Shown here: piece after piece, positions 26,569 to 34,328 of the stretch
Numbering within the stretch: the stretch's first letter is position 1
Layout: each line of letters opens with the position of its first letter
Assembly (NCBI RefSeq): GCF_900129215.1
Contig: NZ_FQUQ01000004.1
Coordinates: forward strand, 372,001 to 436,000
DNA length: 64,000 nt
Origin: Pedobacter caeni
GTDB lineage: Bacteria > Bacteroidota > Bacteroidia > Sphingobacteriales > Sphingobacteriaceae
Direction of reading: 5' to 3'
The notes under the pieces: generated by a model
Seen by the model: only the letters and a program-made list of their open reading frames with translations
Database searches by the model: none
Told to the model about the DNA's origin: nothing
Program-made: the position numbers and the translations under genes

Positions 26569-27498
26569 TTAATTTTTACTATCAAATAAAGACAGCTTTT
26601 TAACAAAAACATCCTTAGCTATATTTATGAGCGTTTGCACTTTGTTGCACAAAATGGAAATATCTAAAACCTCGCTGATGTCAAACCGATCCATTGCTTG
26701 GGATTGGTACGCCATGTATAAGCATTCTAGGCTTGATTTGTCAATTATCCCGAACAATTGGGGCATATATAAACAGGCATGCTTTTGAAGCTTAAAGAGA
26801 TTATGGGTTCCATTAAATGGAAAATGTTCGAATGTCCATAAAATGGTTCTAAATATCTGTTCCAATGATTGGTGAATCATAAGTGCCGATAGATTTAGCA
26901 TGTTTTTTTCTTCACATTCAATCGCTCTTTCTAAAGTGTCTTGGGTTTTTTCAATACCTTTTTCAAACACATCCTTTGCTATTTTTTTAATTTCGGTTAA
27001 GACCTCTTGCGGTGTTTGAAGTAAACGGTACATAGTACCTGAAAAAACCAAGTGCTTTTCTTTGAAATGCGAACTATAATACGGGTGTCCGTCAGTCAGA
27101 TAACCATCTAATTTTGTTGACGAATGAACGGAAAGAAGCACATTGTTGTTTTGGAAACATGCCACTTTGCTGATCGTTCTTAATGGTTTATCAGATGATA
27201 ATTTCTTTTCTCTATTAATTACCAGAACAATTTCAGTACTTGCTTTAATGTCATAATCCGTAATAGCTTCATGGTTTAACAAAAACATTCTTTCGGGCTC
27301 TACAAGGGCTATTAGCAAATCTAAAATTGGTTTTAGATTTGCTAACTGGTTTCCGATTTGAAGCAGACTACCAATTTGTCTTGTCCAGTTTTCATACTCC
27401 AATTCGTTTGATACAGGGCTAAGAAAAATGTGGTTAGTGGTACAGGGGTTCTGATTTGTTATGGCGTAATTTTGATCACCATTATTATATATTGACAT
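26569..27498 (-). CDS. Nucleotidyltransferase-like/HEPN protein
   Basis: The 309-residue product has a degenerate nucleotidyltransferase-like middle (RMFLLNHEAITDYD, TEIVLVINREKK) and a C-terminal HEPN domain (MIHQSLEQIFRTILWTFEHF, GTHNLFKLQKHA, YMAYQSQAMDRFDI). It looks like a single-unit relative of the 569-residue protein downstream. The first 50 residues are polar and unrecognised. It starts 10 bp after the stop of the XRE-like regulator upstream, so these two are almost certainly cotranscribed. Confidence 0.6.
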   Translation of the reverse strand: MSIYNNGDQNYAITNQNPCTTNHIFLSPVSNELEYENWTRQIGSLLQIGNQLANLKPILDLLIALVEPERMFLLNHEAITDYDIKASTEIVLVINREKKLSSDKPLRTISKVACFQNNNVLLSVHSSTKLDGYLTDGHPYYSSHFKEKHLVFSGTMYRLLQTPQEVLTEIKKIAKDVFEKGIEKTQDTLERAIECEEKNMLNLSALMIHQSLEQIFRTILWTFEHFPFNGTHNLFKLQKHACLYMPQLFGIIDKSSLECLYMAYQSQAMDRFDISEVLDISILCNKVQTLINIAKDVFVKKLSLFDSKN

Positions 27499-27508
27499 AC
27501 TGACTTTT

Positions 27509-28165
27509 TTAAGAATGAACTGAATAGTGAATTTTATTTTCGATAGTTCTCATTTGAAGTATATTTTTAGCCATGAGTTCATATATAACCTGCTTTAAAA
27601 ATCTTGGCCTAAGTATGGGGTTAAAATAGTTAAGTCGGATTTGCTCATAAATATTTAGAGGGTGCCGGGGAGATCTTAAAAAAGAACAATCCAATAAATC
27701 GGTGAGAATTGCCCTGAACTCGCTTATCGCATCCACTTGCTGATGTTGTTCAATACGAAATGGTAATTCTTTAAATTTAATAGGCTTGTTTTCCTTTATT
27801 CTCTTTTCCTTATCAATAATGATCTGCCAAGGATGTGTAAGAGTATGGCAATAAATACCATCATTGAAAATTCGTGCTCCTTTTATCAATCGTTTTTGTT
27901 TAAAACCGTAATCATCCGGTTCAAAATTTAGTGGCGCACTAAATGGCGCTTTATATATGGCAGATAATAGTACTTTATCTTGGTCAGAAATATTACATCC
28001 ATTCATTTCTTCATATTCGCAATAGAAATATGGATGTTTGCCCATTAGAAAAGATACTTCTTCCTGAGTATAGCCCAAGGCGATACGTGACTTACTGAAG
28101 CCAAATCGCATATTAAATTCTTCTTGGCTTACCAGCCCAGAATATCTATGTGTTTGTTCGTTCAT
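27509..28165 (-). CDS. XRE-like regulator leading the HEPN cluster
   Basis: The 218-residue product has a helix-turn-helix-like N-terminus (SRIALGYTQEEVSFLMGKHP, about 26-45). Its C-terminus resembles a winged helix (IYEQIRLNYFNPILRPRFLK...MRTIENKIHYSV). The C-terminal layout recalls that of the regulator at 23321-23842, at the other end of the cluster. It is the first gene of the minus-strand HEPN operon, and a role as its autoregulator is likely but inferred. A divergent HTH gene starts 226 bp away. Confidence 0.6.
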   Translation of the reverse strand: MNEQTHRYSGLVSQEEFNMRFGFSKSRIALGYTQEEVSFLMGKHPYFYCEYEEMNGCNISDQDKVLLSAIYKAPFSAPLNFEPDDYGFKQKRLIKGARIFNDGIYCHTLTHPWQIIIDKEKRIKENKPIKFKELPFRIEQHQQVDAISEFRAILTDLLDCSFLRSPRHPLNIYEQIRLNYFNPILRPRFLKQVIYELMAKNILQMRTIENKIHYSVHS

Positions 28166-28391
28166 ACTATGTTGGATTTACTTTCAATAATTTTCATTGT
28201 TCTTTTGCTATTAATGAAAAGCTATCGTTGAAAATCCGGATTTTATGTGTCGTCAAAAACGTGTATCATAATACATTTATAATGTTTAACATTATAAATG
28301 TAGCGTATAACATTCTATTTTCAAAAATTAAGTCGATTAATTTTTAAACCAGGTTATATTTAATGACTATAACAAGGAAAAAAGACAATAA

Positions 28392-28634
28392 ATGACTGAA
28401 TTTGGGGAATATTTAGCGAGAAGGTCAGTAAGCAAAGCGCAACTAGCTAGACGCACAGGATTGACTGTATCTAGGATAAATGATTTAACCTTAAAGGATA
28501 ATGCTAGGCCAATGGGATTTGAAATATATTTAGTTGCATTAGCAATTGAAGCCGATCCTTGGGATATGCTAAAGTCTCTATATGGACATTTAAAACTAAA
28601 AGAAACAACTGAGGAAAAAAATGAGGAGGAATAA
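28392..28634 (+). CDS. Small XRE-family DNA-binding protein
   Basis: The 80-residue product is a minimal helix-turn-helix: GEYLARRSVSKAQLARRTGL then TVSRINDLT, followed by LVALAIEADPWDML, the normal end of a Cro/C1 domain. The tail is acidic (KETTEEKNEEE). It is divergent from the HEPN-cluster regulator and is a candidate control protein for that region. A GC-rich inverted repeat near 28700-28731 (AACGGGG...CCCCGTT) may end its transcript. Confidence 0.75.
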   Translation: MTEFGEYLARRSVSKAQLARRTGLTVSRINDLTLKDNARPMGFEIYLVALAIEADPWDMLKSLYGHLKLKETTEEKNEEE

Positions 28635-28837
28635 ATGCAACTAAAGTAGGCTGATTTATTGATTACTATATATTTTATGTAACTTTAATATTGAGAGCGT
28701 TAATTAACGGGGTAAAGTCAGCTTTGTCTTCCCCCGTTTCTTTTAAACAACGTCTAATTGTTTTTGGGAAAACATAATGCTACAAATAAATTAACCTATC
28801 CTTTAACCTCTTTACTTGGTGGATTTACTACCTGCTT

Positions 28838-29032
28838 ATGCTCAATCATAGAAATATATCTAACCTTAAAGTGGTACCCATATCCCTAATCAAAAAAGGT
28901 AATATTCTTGTAAATCTAGGCGAAGTCCTTGAGATTGATGAATTTCCAAACCATATTAACCTCATAATTTCTCGTTTGAATGAAAAGCAGGTCGTTAAAT
29001 TTGAAAAGGAAACATCCTTGATGATAATATAA
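28838..29032 (+). CDS. Small hypothetical protein
   Basis: The 64-residue product (start MLNHRNISNLKVVPISLI) is probably a small beta-rich fold: KKGNILVNLGEVLEIDEF suggests consecutive beta strands. Proteins of similar size and pattern occur in Bacteroidota phages and mobile elements, but no family was recognised. It is followed 58 bp later by another small gene on the same strand. Confidence 0.45.
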   Translation: MLNHRNISNLKVVPISLIKKGNILVNLGEVLEIDEFPNHINLIISRLNEKQVVKFEKETSLMII

Positions 29033-29090
29033 ATGAGGGTATAGTTAAGGAAGTTGATCTATTATAACTTTCCTCTCACGACTTAACAAA

Positions 29091-29279
29091 ATGGACGAAT
29101 TATACTATTATACCCAATCTGGACTATATTTTTCGCAAGAAATTCAGACCAATCCTCATATTACCATTTTAGATATTGCCTTTAGTTTTTTCTTTGGTGT
29201 ACTGTTAATAACTGTTTTGACTTTAACTTTAGATCAATGGAGAAAAGAGCATATAAATGAAATGTTAAGAGAGCGTTAA
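29091..29279 (+). CDS. Small single-pass membrane protein
   Basis: The 62-residue product has a polar N-terminus, one strong hydrophobic helix (about residues 26-47, LDIAFSFFFGVLLITVLTLT) and a charged tail (DQWRKEHINEMLRER). No family was recognised. It lies next to the TetR gene (convergent). The end of the gene contains GAGAGCGTTAATT, which also occurs after the HTH gene near 28692, so a short repeat separates these genes. Confidence 0.5.
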   Translation: MDELYYYTQSGLYFSQEIQTNPHITILDIAFSFFFGVLLITVLTLTLDQWRKEHINEMLRER

Positions 29280-29372
29280 TTGGGCGGGGGATTGTATTTT
29301 TATATAACCTCCGTCTTTTTCGATACCTTATTGTTTAATAAACGTTTGCCTACCAAATATATCACGGAGCAC

Positions 29373-30032
29373 TTATTTGTGTTTGCTTTTTTTAGCTTGC
29401 TCAAACGCTTCATCGATCATCTGGGCAATAGAAGCTTTAATACGCTCCATACCTTCATTTGAATTAAGATCTATTTCGCAAAACTGTTCTTGTTTGCTTT
29501 TTCTATATAGCATAAGTAAGTATATTCCTGCTACAAGTAAAGCCGTTCTGGCACGAATATCAATATCTGTGTTTTGAAAATCACTATCCGTTAGTTTGAG
29601 AAAAATACTGCCGATTCGCTCTCTTTTTGCACTTATATCTGAAAGCAAGGGGTTATCCTCGCTGAGATGCCACATTAAGATATTTTGCTGCTCCTTATTT
29701 ATTGAAAAGTTATCTAATTGCCCCAATAATAACTTTTTCATCAGTTCATTGGCATCGCCGTTAGTATATTGTTTCACCAATTTTTCTGCCTGATCTTCAT
29801 AGGCCAAGTAATAATCTTTTCCTTTAATATAGGTTTCAATAAGTTTATCCACTGTTCCGAAACAATCATATAGTGTCTTCCTATCAACCTTAGCTTTTTC
29901 GACTATTTTAGCGATCCGAAGTCCCGTATAACCCTTTTCCTTGATAATTTCGCCTACAGCGGTTAATAGTTTGAGTTTTGTACGTTCTTTGTCCCTAATT
30001 GGTCCTGCATATTTCCTGCTTGGTTTGTCCAT
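29373..30032 (-). CDS. TetR-family transcriptional regulator
   Basis: The 219-residue product has the N-terminal TetR helix-turn-helix (about 15-65): LLTAVGEIIKEKGYTGLRIA, then KAKVDRKTLYDCFG. The C-terminal ligand or dimer domain is diverged. No efflux pump or other obvious target lies next to it, so its regulon is unknown. TetR proteins of this size are common cargo near integrases in Bacteroidota elements. Confidence 0.88.
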   Translation of the reverse strand: MDKPSRKYAGPIRDKERTKLKLLTAVGEIIKEKGYTGLRIAKIVEKAKVDRKTLYDCFGTVDKLIETYIKGKDYYLAYEDQAEKLVKQYTNGDANELMKKLLLGQLDNFSINKEQQNILMWHLSEDNPLLSDISAKRERIGSIFLKLTDSDFQNTDIDIRARTALLVAGIYLLMLYRKSKQEQFCEIDLNSNEGMERIKASIAQMIDEAFEQAKKSKHK

Positions 30033-30270
30033 TTTTTTGACTAATTCCCCAATTAAAATTGCAAATTTTGCAGGAAATATCCAATTGATTTAATACAGTT
30101 TAAAAAATAACAGAGAAGATGACTGCTTTATTATTCCCTTTTCAACTCATGAGTTAGAACAAATTATATGCTAAAAGCGGCAAAAACCTCTGTTTTGTAT
30201 CTTTACTTGATATAAAGTATATTTGATTAATAACTTGTTTCACTGGCAATTACTTAACGTTTTATTATTT

Positions 30271-30873
30271 ATGATGATGTTTCAATCTAAGGGTATTTCA
30301 ATTGACAGGTCGCAAAGTAAAATACTTGGGATCATCTTGCTATGTATATTTTTCATTAGCAATGTGCATGCACAACTTCCAATAAAGATAGTCAATGGAA
30401 AGGTAACTAGAGATGATGGAACTTTTGGGAAATTCCAAATCCAAAAGTATACACCTTTGATCGACAGTTTAAATAAAAATTTAAAGTTAAATCCGAAAGA
30501 CACCACGAGCCTTTTTATACGTTCAACCCTTTACTTGTTTTCCAATGATGTGCAGTCAAAACCGAACCAGAGAGAGAAAGGTGCTTTGGAAAATCTTATT
30601 CTAGCAAAAGACATGGTTGAAAATGCCGTTTCCTATGGTATGCAAGATCTTCGTTTAAAGATTTTGCGGGCTCAGATTTATAGAGAGCTGGTATATAGGT
30701 TTACTGGTGACGAATCCTGGATGTTTGACAGTAAACAAACCGCAGTGCGTAGAAAGCAATTTAATAATTATAAGGAGTTAGTGAATAAATACTATCAAGA
30801 GTTGGCTCTTTCTGATTCTAGTCGTGCTTACGATTATAATAAGTTAAAAGTAACTGACGTATATCCTTTGTAG
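30271..30873 (+). CDS. Exported hypothetical protein
   Basis: The 200-residue product from the ATG at 30271 has a long N-region and a signal helix ending SNVHAQ, then a helical soluble domain with possible TPR-like repeats (LIDSLNKNLKLNPKDTTSLF, GALENLILAKDMVENAV). It is probably periplasmic. An upstream in-frame TTG at 30223 is less likely. No family was recognised. It stands alone between the TetR gene and the integrase region. Confidence 0.6.
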   Translation: MMMFQSKGISIDRSQSKILGIILLCIFFISNVHAQLPIKIVNGKVTRDDGTFGKFQIQKYTPLIDSLNKNLKLNPKDTTSLFIRSTLYLFSNDVQSKPNQREKGALENLILAKDMVENAVSYGMQDLRLKILRAQIYRELVYRFTGDESWMFDSKQTAVRRKQFNNYKELVNKYYQELALSDSSRAYDYNKLKVTDVYPL

Positions 30874-31009
30874 ACTAGAGTATTTCTATAAGAAAACCCC
30901 AAGCCATTTAAAAATAGAATGGGGATTTCAGAATTAAATTGATTTATACGTAATTGTAAAACTGATTATGAAAGGTTACAATTAAACCGATAATCGCCAA
31001 TATTTAAAG

Positions 31010-31156
31010 TTATTTTTTTCCAATTCGATAAAGGAATAGCATCCAGACCCCGAATGCAACCAAGAATGCTGGCAAGGGATTTTCCATTGTTGTACCAGCC
31101 AAAAAAGCTCCAGTTCCAATTATACAGGTCAGGAAGAACAAAATTAGGTTTTTCAT
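31010..31156 (-). CDS. 48-residue membrane protein
   Basis: The ORF starts MKNLILFFLTCIIGTG and encodes two short hydrophobic stretches (about 3-20 and 27-43) separated by AGTTMENPLPA, ending RIGKK. The composition is that of a small two-pass membrane protein. It lies on the integrase strand, 75 bp after the integrase stop, with a hairpin between. No family was recognised. Confidence 0.5.
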   Translation of the reverse strand: MKNLILFFLTCIIGTGAFLAGTTMENPLPAFLVAFGVWMLFLYRIGKK

Positions 31157-31190
31157 GATGCTCAAATTTAAGATGTTAAATTAATTAAAT

Positions 31191-31227
31191 ACACCTGCAT
31201 GGTTTAGCGTTAAACCACACAAGTGTT
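31191..31227. terminator. Hairpin after the integrase
   Basis: TGGTTTA at 31200-31206 pairs with TAAACCA at 31211-31217, and the flanking ACAC...GTGT extends the stem imperfectly. T-rich sequence follows on the plus side. It lies 4 bp beyond the integrase stop and probably ends that transcript. Confidence 0.45.
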
Positions 31228-31230
31228 TTT

Positions 31231-32532
31231 TTATGCCACTTCTTTTAGTAATCTTTCTTTCTTCTTTTTTGCAGCAACCTTCATATCTAACCGCCTTAAC
31301 AAGGTTACAACCTTAATTTGTACATCGTCTACGATATTCCAATCTTTTTCGATATAAATATCGGTTGTACTATGCTCGCTGTCTACATGGTTTAATGCCT
31401 GTGCTACATCGTCTCTGCTCATCCTACAGGAATTACGGGCTATAGTCGCAAAACTATGTCTTGCCCAATAGAGTGTAAGTTTTTCTATGTCCGTTATCTT
31501 TCTTAGCTGTTTCATTCCCATTCCCAACGCTTTATTTAGACCATTAGAGTCTACATATCGGGTAGAAAGCTTTTCTATGTATTTTTCCAACAATGGTCTG
31601 GCTTCATCAATAATTTTGATACTGATAAAGGCATCGTCCTTTCTCTGATCTTCGGTTTTTGATCGGTTATAATCTATTCTTCCGTTTCTAATATTTCTTT
31701 TTGTTATATGATAAAAATCTACCGCATTCATCCCGCATAGATAAAACGAAAGCATATAGAGTTCCTTCGCCATTTCTGCCCGGCTTCCTGGTTTTGTTTC
31801 GCAATCACGGATGGCCCTTATTTGATCTAAAGTATTGTTTCTCTTTTTTGTTAGGGGAGAAGAACCAATTTTATACTTTTTAAAGGGATAATGCTTTATA
31901 CGGTAGATGCCAAGGTCTTCATTATTGTACATATTTCGAGCAGCATTAAAAAGTGTTCGCAAATCACGCATGTGATTGAAAAGACCACTATCTGACAAAC
32001 CTTTGCTTGTTGTTTCTTTGGTGATATTCTTCTGCCCACTTTGACGAATCATTGTTCGCTCACTTCGCAAATAACGCTCATAGGAAACAAGCATATTTGA
32101 ATTGATTTCCGTTATGGAAACAGCTTCTCTTTTAAAATAGTCAATTAAGCTGTTACGTATTACGCGATGATTATGAGCAGTACCCTTTTTTCCGTCCTTG
32201 TCGCTTTGGGCAATGTGTTCTGAGCAAAATTTGATAAAATCTACATCAGCATCTTTTTCGCGTAAATATTCGCTTAAGGATTCGACATTGAAGTAGTTGA
32301 GCTTTTCGCCAAGTTCACTAATAATTCTTCGATAGCCTTTGAGTTGTTCATCGACTAGATCATTTACAAAACTGTCCTTGATTTTTAGTTTTGCAGTTAA
32401 CTGTTTCTTGACTACATAGTGAACAGTATCGAAATACTTTCTTTGGCTTTTGTGATGGACGCAGATTTTCACATTGTAGGTTCCATCTGTTTTTTTGTGG
32501 TGTTCAAACACCTTGGCGCTAACGGTTGCCAT
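31231..32532 (-). CDS. int: Tyrosine recombinase (integrase) of the conjugative element
   Basis: The 433-residue product has an N-terminal arm domain, a SAM-like core-binding domain (about 100-210) and a catalytic domain. Visible catalytic elements are YWARHSFATIAR (His-x-x-Arg region), the following HVDSEHSTTDIYIEKDW (last His region and nucleophile Tyr). The usual box I Arg position reads LCGMNAVDF, without Arg. IntDOT of CTnDOT also lacks that first Arg, so this is compatible with activity. The gene points away from tRNA-Ile, 182 bp from its 3' end, consistent with tRNA-targeted integration. Confidence 0.95.
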   Translation of the reverse strand: MATVSAKVFEHHKKTDGTYNVKICVHHKSQRKYFDTVHYVVKKQLTAKLKIKDSFVNDLVDEQLKGYRRIISELGEKLNYFNVESLSEYLREKDADVDFIKFCSEHIAQSDKDGKKGTAHNHRVIRNSLIDYFKREAVSITEINSNMLVSYERYLRSERTMIRQSGQKNITKETTSKGLSDSGLFNHMRDLRTLFNAARNMYNNEDLGIYRIKHYPFKKYKIGSSPLTKKRNNTLDQIRAIRDCETKPGSRAEMAKELYMLSFYLCGMNAVDFYHITKRNIRNGRIDYNRSKTEDQRKDDAFISIKIIDEARPLLEKYIEKLSTRYVDSNGLNKALGMGMKQLRKITDIEKLTLYWARHSFATIARNSCRMSRDDVAQALNHVDSEHSTTDIYIEKDWNIVDDVQIKVVTLLRRLDMKVAAKKKKERLLKEVA

Positions 32533-32673
32533 AATTCTTTTAGGTTAGCACGCAGAACCGTAACTATTTCGTAACGATTTTACGTGGAGTTAAACAAAAA
32601 ATTATGTAAAACCTGCTTTCAGGGGGATTCCTGAAGGCATAGCTGCTGGCAGTAACCAGCACTAGAAAAAATA

Positions 32674-32712
32674 ATAAAACCGTCCTCAAATTTCTTTGTA
32701 GAACGGTTTTAT
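32674..32712 (-). terminator. Terminator of tRNA-Ile
   Basis: ATAAAACCGT at 32674-32683 pairs with ACGGTTTTAT at 32703-32712, and on the minus strand the stem is followed by a T-run (ATTATTTTTTC). It starts 3 bp after the tRNA 3' end. If the element joined at the tRNA end, this hairpin may have been brought by the element. Confidence 0.75.
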
Positions 32713-32714
32713 AG

Positions 32715-32788
32715 TGGGCCCAGCTGGGCTCGAACCAGCGACCAAGAGATTATGAGTCTCCTACTCTAACCAACTGAGCTATAGGCCC
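32715..32788 (-). tRNA. tRNA-Ile (CAU anticodon, lysidine type)
   Basis: A full cloverleaf folds on the minus strand: acceptor GGGCCTA/TGGGCCC, D-arm GCTCAGTTGGTTAGAGT, anticodon loop CTCATAA and T-arm GCTGGTTCGAGCCCAGC. The anticodon is CAT. The variable and T region (TTGGTCGCTGGTTC) matches the E. coli tRNA-Ile2 pattern and not elongator Met, so the C34 is probably modified to lysidine and reads AUA. CCA is not encoded. It is the likely integration site of the conjugative element. Confidence 0.93.
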
Positions 32789-32861
32789 GTACGCATTTTT
32801 TTGCTACCTGCGTGAGGCAAATCTAAACAAAATTTTTAAGACCTTAACATCTTTTTTTCCC

Positions 32862-32887
32862 TCAGAAAATTTTCGAAAATTTTCTGA
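32862..32887. repeat. 26-bp perfect palindrome
   Basis: The 26 bases from TCAGAAAATTTTC onward read the same on both strands. It lies between the tRNA-Ile gene and the truncated tRNA copy and is followed on the plus strand by a T-run. It could be a terminator hairpin or a binding site. A second small inverted repeat (AAGCTT-AAA-AAGCTT) is at about 32907. Confidence 0.6.
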
Positions 32888-32939
32888 ACTTTTTTCAAAA
32901 CGTCAAGCTTAAAAAGCTTATTTTCAATTCATTAGCCCG

Positions 32940-32982
32940 TAGATTATGAGTCTTCTACTCTAACCAGCTGAGCTAATGGCCC
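32940..32982 (-). pseudogene. Truncated tRNA-Ile copy (5' half)
   Basis: On the minus strand GGGCC-ATTAGCTCAGCTGG and the following TTAGAGTAGAAGACTCATAATC match the first 40 or so bases of tRNA-Ile(CAU) at 32788-32715 with few changes. The 3' half (variable loop, T-arm, acceptor strand) is missing. Homology stops just after the anticodon loop, a common crossover point for tyrosine integrases. Flanking CATTAGC/GCTAATG can pair and GTAGA/TCTAC forms a stem, so the remnant can still fold. Probably the scar of an old integration or a decayed tandem tRNA. Confidence 0.7.
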
Positions 32983-33225
32983 TGGTCTGTAGTTATTTTC
33001 TACAGGCCGCAATATTACAGCTTTTTTTTTATTCCTCAAAATTTCTGTATTAGCTATCTCCTGTCTTTTCTTAAAACCATTGATCTATAACATGATAATT
33101 TTTACATGATACAGGTCGACCAAAGCTGAATCCACCTTAAATCCAAATTTTCCCTATTCAACAAATGAATTGATTTTGCGGTTACAATACCTCATCTTTG
33201 GAGCGAATTTTGGAAACCGTCTGAC

Positions 33226-33861
33226 ATGAAAGAAATAAAAAACATCATTTTTGATTACGGGAATGTAATCTTTGAAATCGACTTCAAAAAAGCGCAGCAA
33301 GCATTTGTAGCGCTTGGCATCACCGATATAGAAGCCTTCTTTGCCCATAAAAGTCATCATGATATTTTCAACAACCTGGAAACCGCAGCGATTAGCCCTG
33401 CAGAATTCAGAGCAGGAATTCGTGAAGCATCCTCCAATAAAGAGATCACAGACGAACAGATTGACGCGGCATGGAACAGTTTATTGATTGGTGTTCCTCC
33501 AAATGTTCATCAAGTCCTGTTAAAAGTAAAGGAGAAATACCGTACGTTTTTGCTGAGTAATAACAATGAAATCCATTACAACTGGATCGTAGACTATTTG
33601 AAACGGGAATTCAATATGCCGGATAACAGCAGCTTATTTGAAAAGGCTTATTATTCTCAACAAATGTTTCTGAGAAAGCCTCATGTAGAGATCTTCGAAA
33701 AAGTGCTGGCAGAGAACAACCTTGATCCGGAAGAAACCCTGTTTATCGACGATAGTCCGCAACATCTGGTCGGTGCCAAACAAGCTGGCATGCAGACCTT
33801 ACTAATGACTAAACATCCAAAAGATCTGGAAGAGGTATTAAGGGAGCACCATATATTATAA
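33226..33861 (+). CDS. HAD-family hydrolase (HAD-IA, YihX-like)
   Basis: The 211-residue product carries HAD motif I (IIFDYGNVIFEID, residues 7-19), motif II-like FLLSNNN near residue 107, and motifs III/IV with LRKPHVEIFEK and LFIDDSPQHLVGAKQAGM. It is probably a phosphatase acting on a small phosphorylated metabolite; the substrate is unknown. It is the first chromosomal protein gene after the conjugative element. Confidence 0.88.
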   Translation: MKEIKNIIFDYGNVIFEIDFKKAQQAFVALGITDIEAFFAHKSHHDIFNNLETAAISPAEFRAGIREASSNKEITDEQIDAAWNSLLIGVPPNVHQVLLKVKEKYRTFLLSNNNEIHYNWIVDYLKREFNMPDNSSLFEKAYYSQQMFLRKPHVEIFEKVLAENNLDPEETLFIDDSPQHLVGAKQAGMQTLLMTKHPKDLEEVLREHHIL

Positions 33862-33911
33862 GGCTTCGTTAAAATATCGTAAATTGCAGGTCTAAATAAA
33901 ACTCAAATACG

Positions 33912-34229
33912 ATGACGGAAAAAAGGTTCAAAACTCTGAAAGAATTCTATCCATTCTATTTAACAGAGCATAGAAATTTAACCAGTCGTGTATTACATTT
34001 TATTGGAACAGGCCTGGTTGTCCTTTCTGTATTTACAGGAATCCTGTTTCATGAATGGCGTTTCATTTTAGCGACGCCATTCCTGGGATATGGTTTTGCC
34101 TGGGTAGGGCATTTCTTTTTTGAGAAGAACAAGCCTGCCACTTTTCAGTATCCCCTCTTCAGCCTGGCCAGCGACTTCCTTTTGTTTTGGGACTTACTCA
34201 CAGGAAATCAGCCATTTAAGGTGAAATAA
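33912..34229 (+). CDS. DUF962/Mpo1-like membrane protein
   Basis: The 105-residue product shows the DUF962 pattern: FYPFYLTEHRNLTSRVLHFIGT near the N-terminus, GYGFAWVGHFFFEKNKPATF in the middle, then LFSLASDFLLFWDLL. The conserved His residues fit the yeast Mpo1 (YGL010w) family, an iron-dependent dioxygenase of fatty acid alpha-oxidation. The bacterial members are barely studied. It has two to three membrane helices and follows the HAD gene by 50 bp. Confidence 0.85.
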   Translation: MTEKRFKTLKEFYPFYLTEHRNLTSRVLHFIGTGLVVLSVFTGILFHEWRFILATPFLGYGFAWVGHFFFEKNKPATFQYPLFSLASDFLLFWDLLTGNQPFKVK

Positions 34230-34328
34230 TTTTCCAGCATAGAAAGGCTCTATATCTGTATAGATATTTGGTGTTTGATCCCCAGTCCATTTAGCCATAG
34301 TTTTACATCAACACTAAAATCATTGGTT

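Larger units (their letters stand above)
1..32714. mobile_element. Integrative conjugative element of the CTnDOT type, right-hand part
   Basis: Inferred from gene content: a tra operon, relaxase genes mobB/mobA, ParA, Toprim primases, RteC-like proteins, HTH regulators and a terminal tyrosine integrase next to a tRNA gene. The integrase (31231-32532) lies directly downstream of tRNA-Ile, the usual layout for elements inserted at a tRNA 3' end. The left end lies before position 1, so no matching att repeat can be seen and the exact right boundary is approximate. Cargo genes lie between about 15.9 and 31 kb. Confidence 0.85.

Noticed and set aside
32940..32982. Second functional tRNA-Ile
   Set aside because: The T-arm and 3' acceptor strand are missing, so it cannot be a working tRNA.
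34275..34328. N-terminal extension of catalase
   Set aside because: The extra 18 residues do not resemble catalases, and a better ATG at 34329 gives the standard N-terminus.
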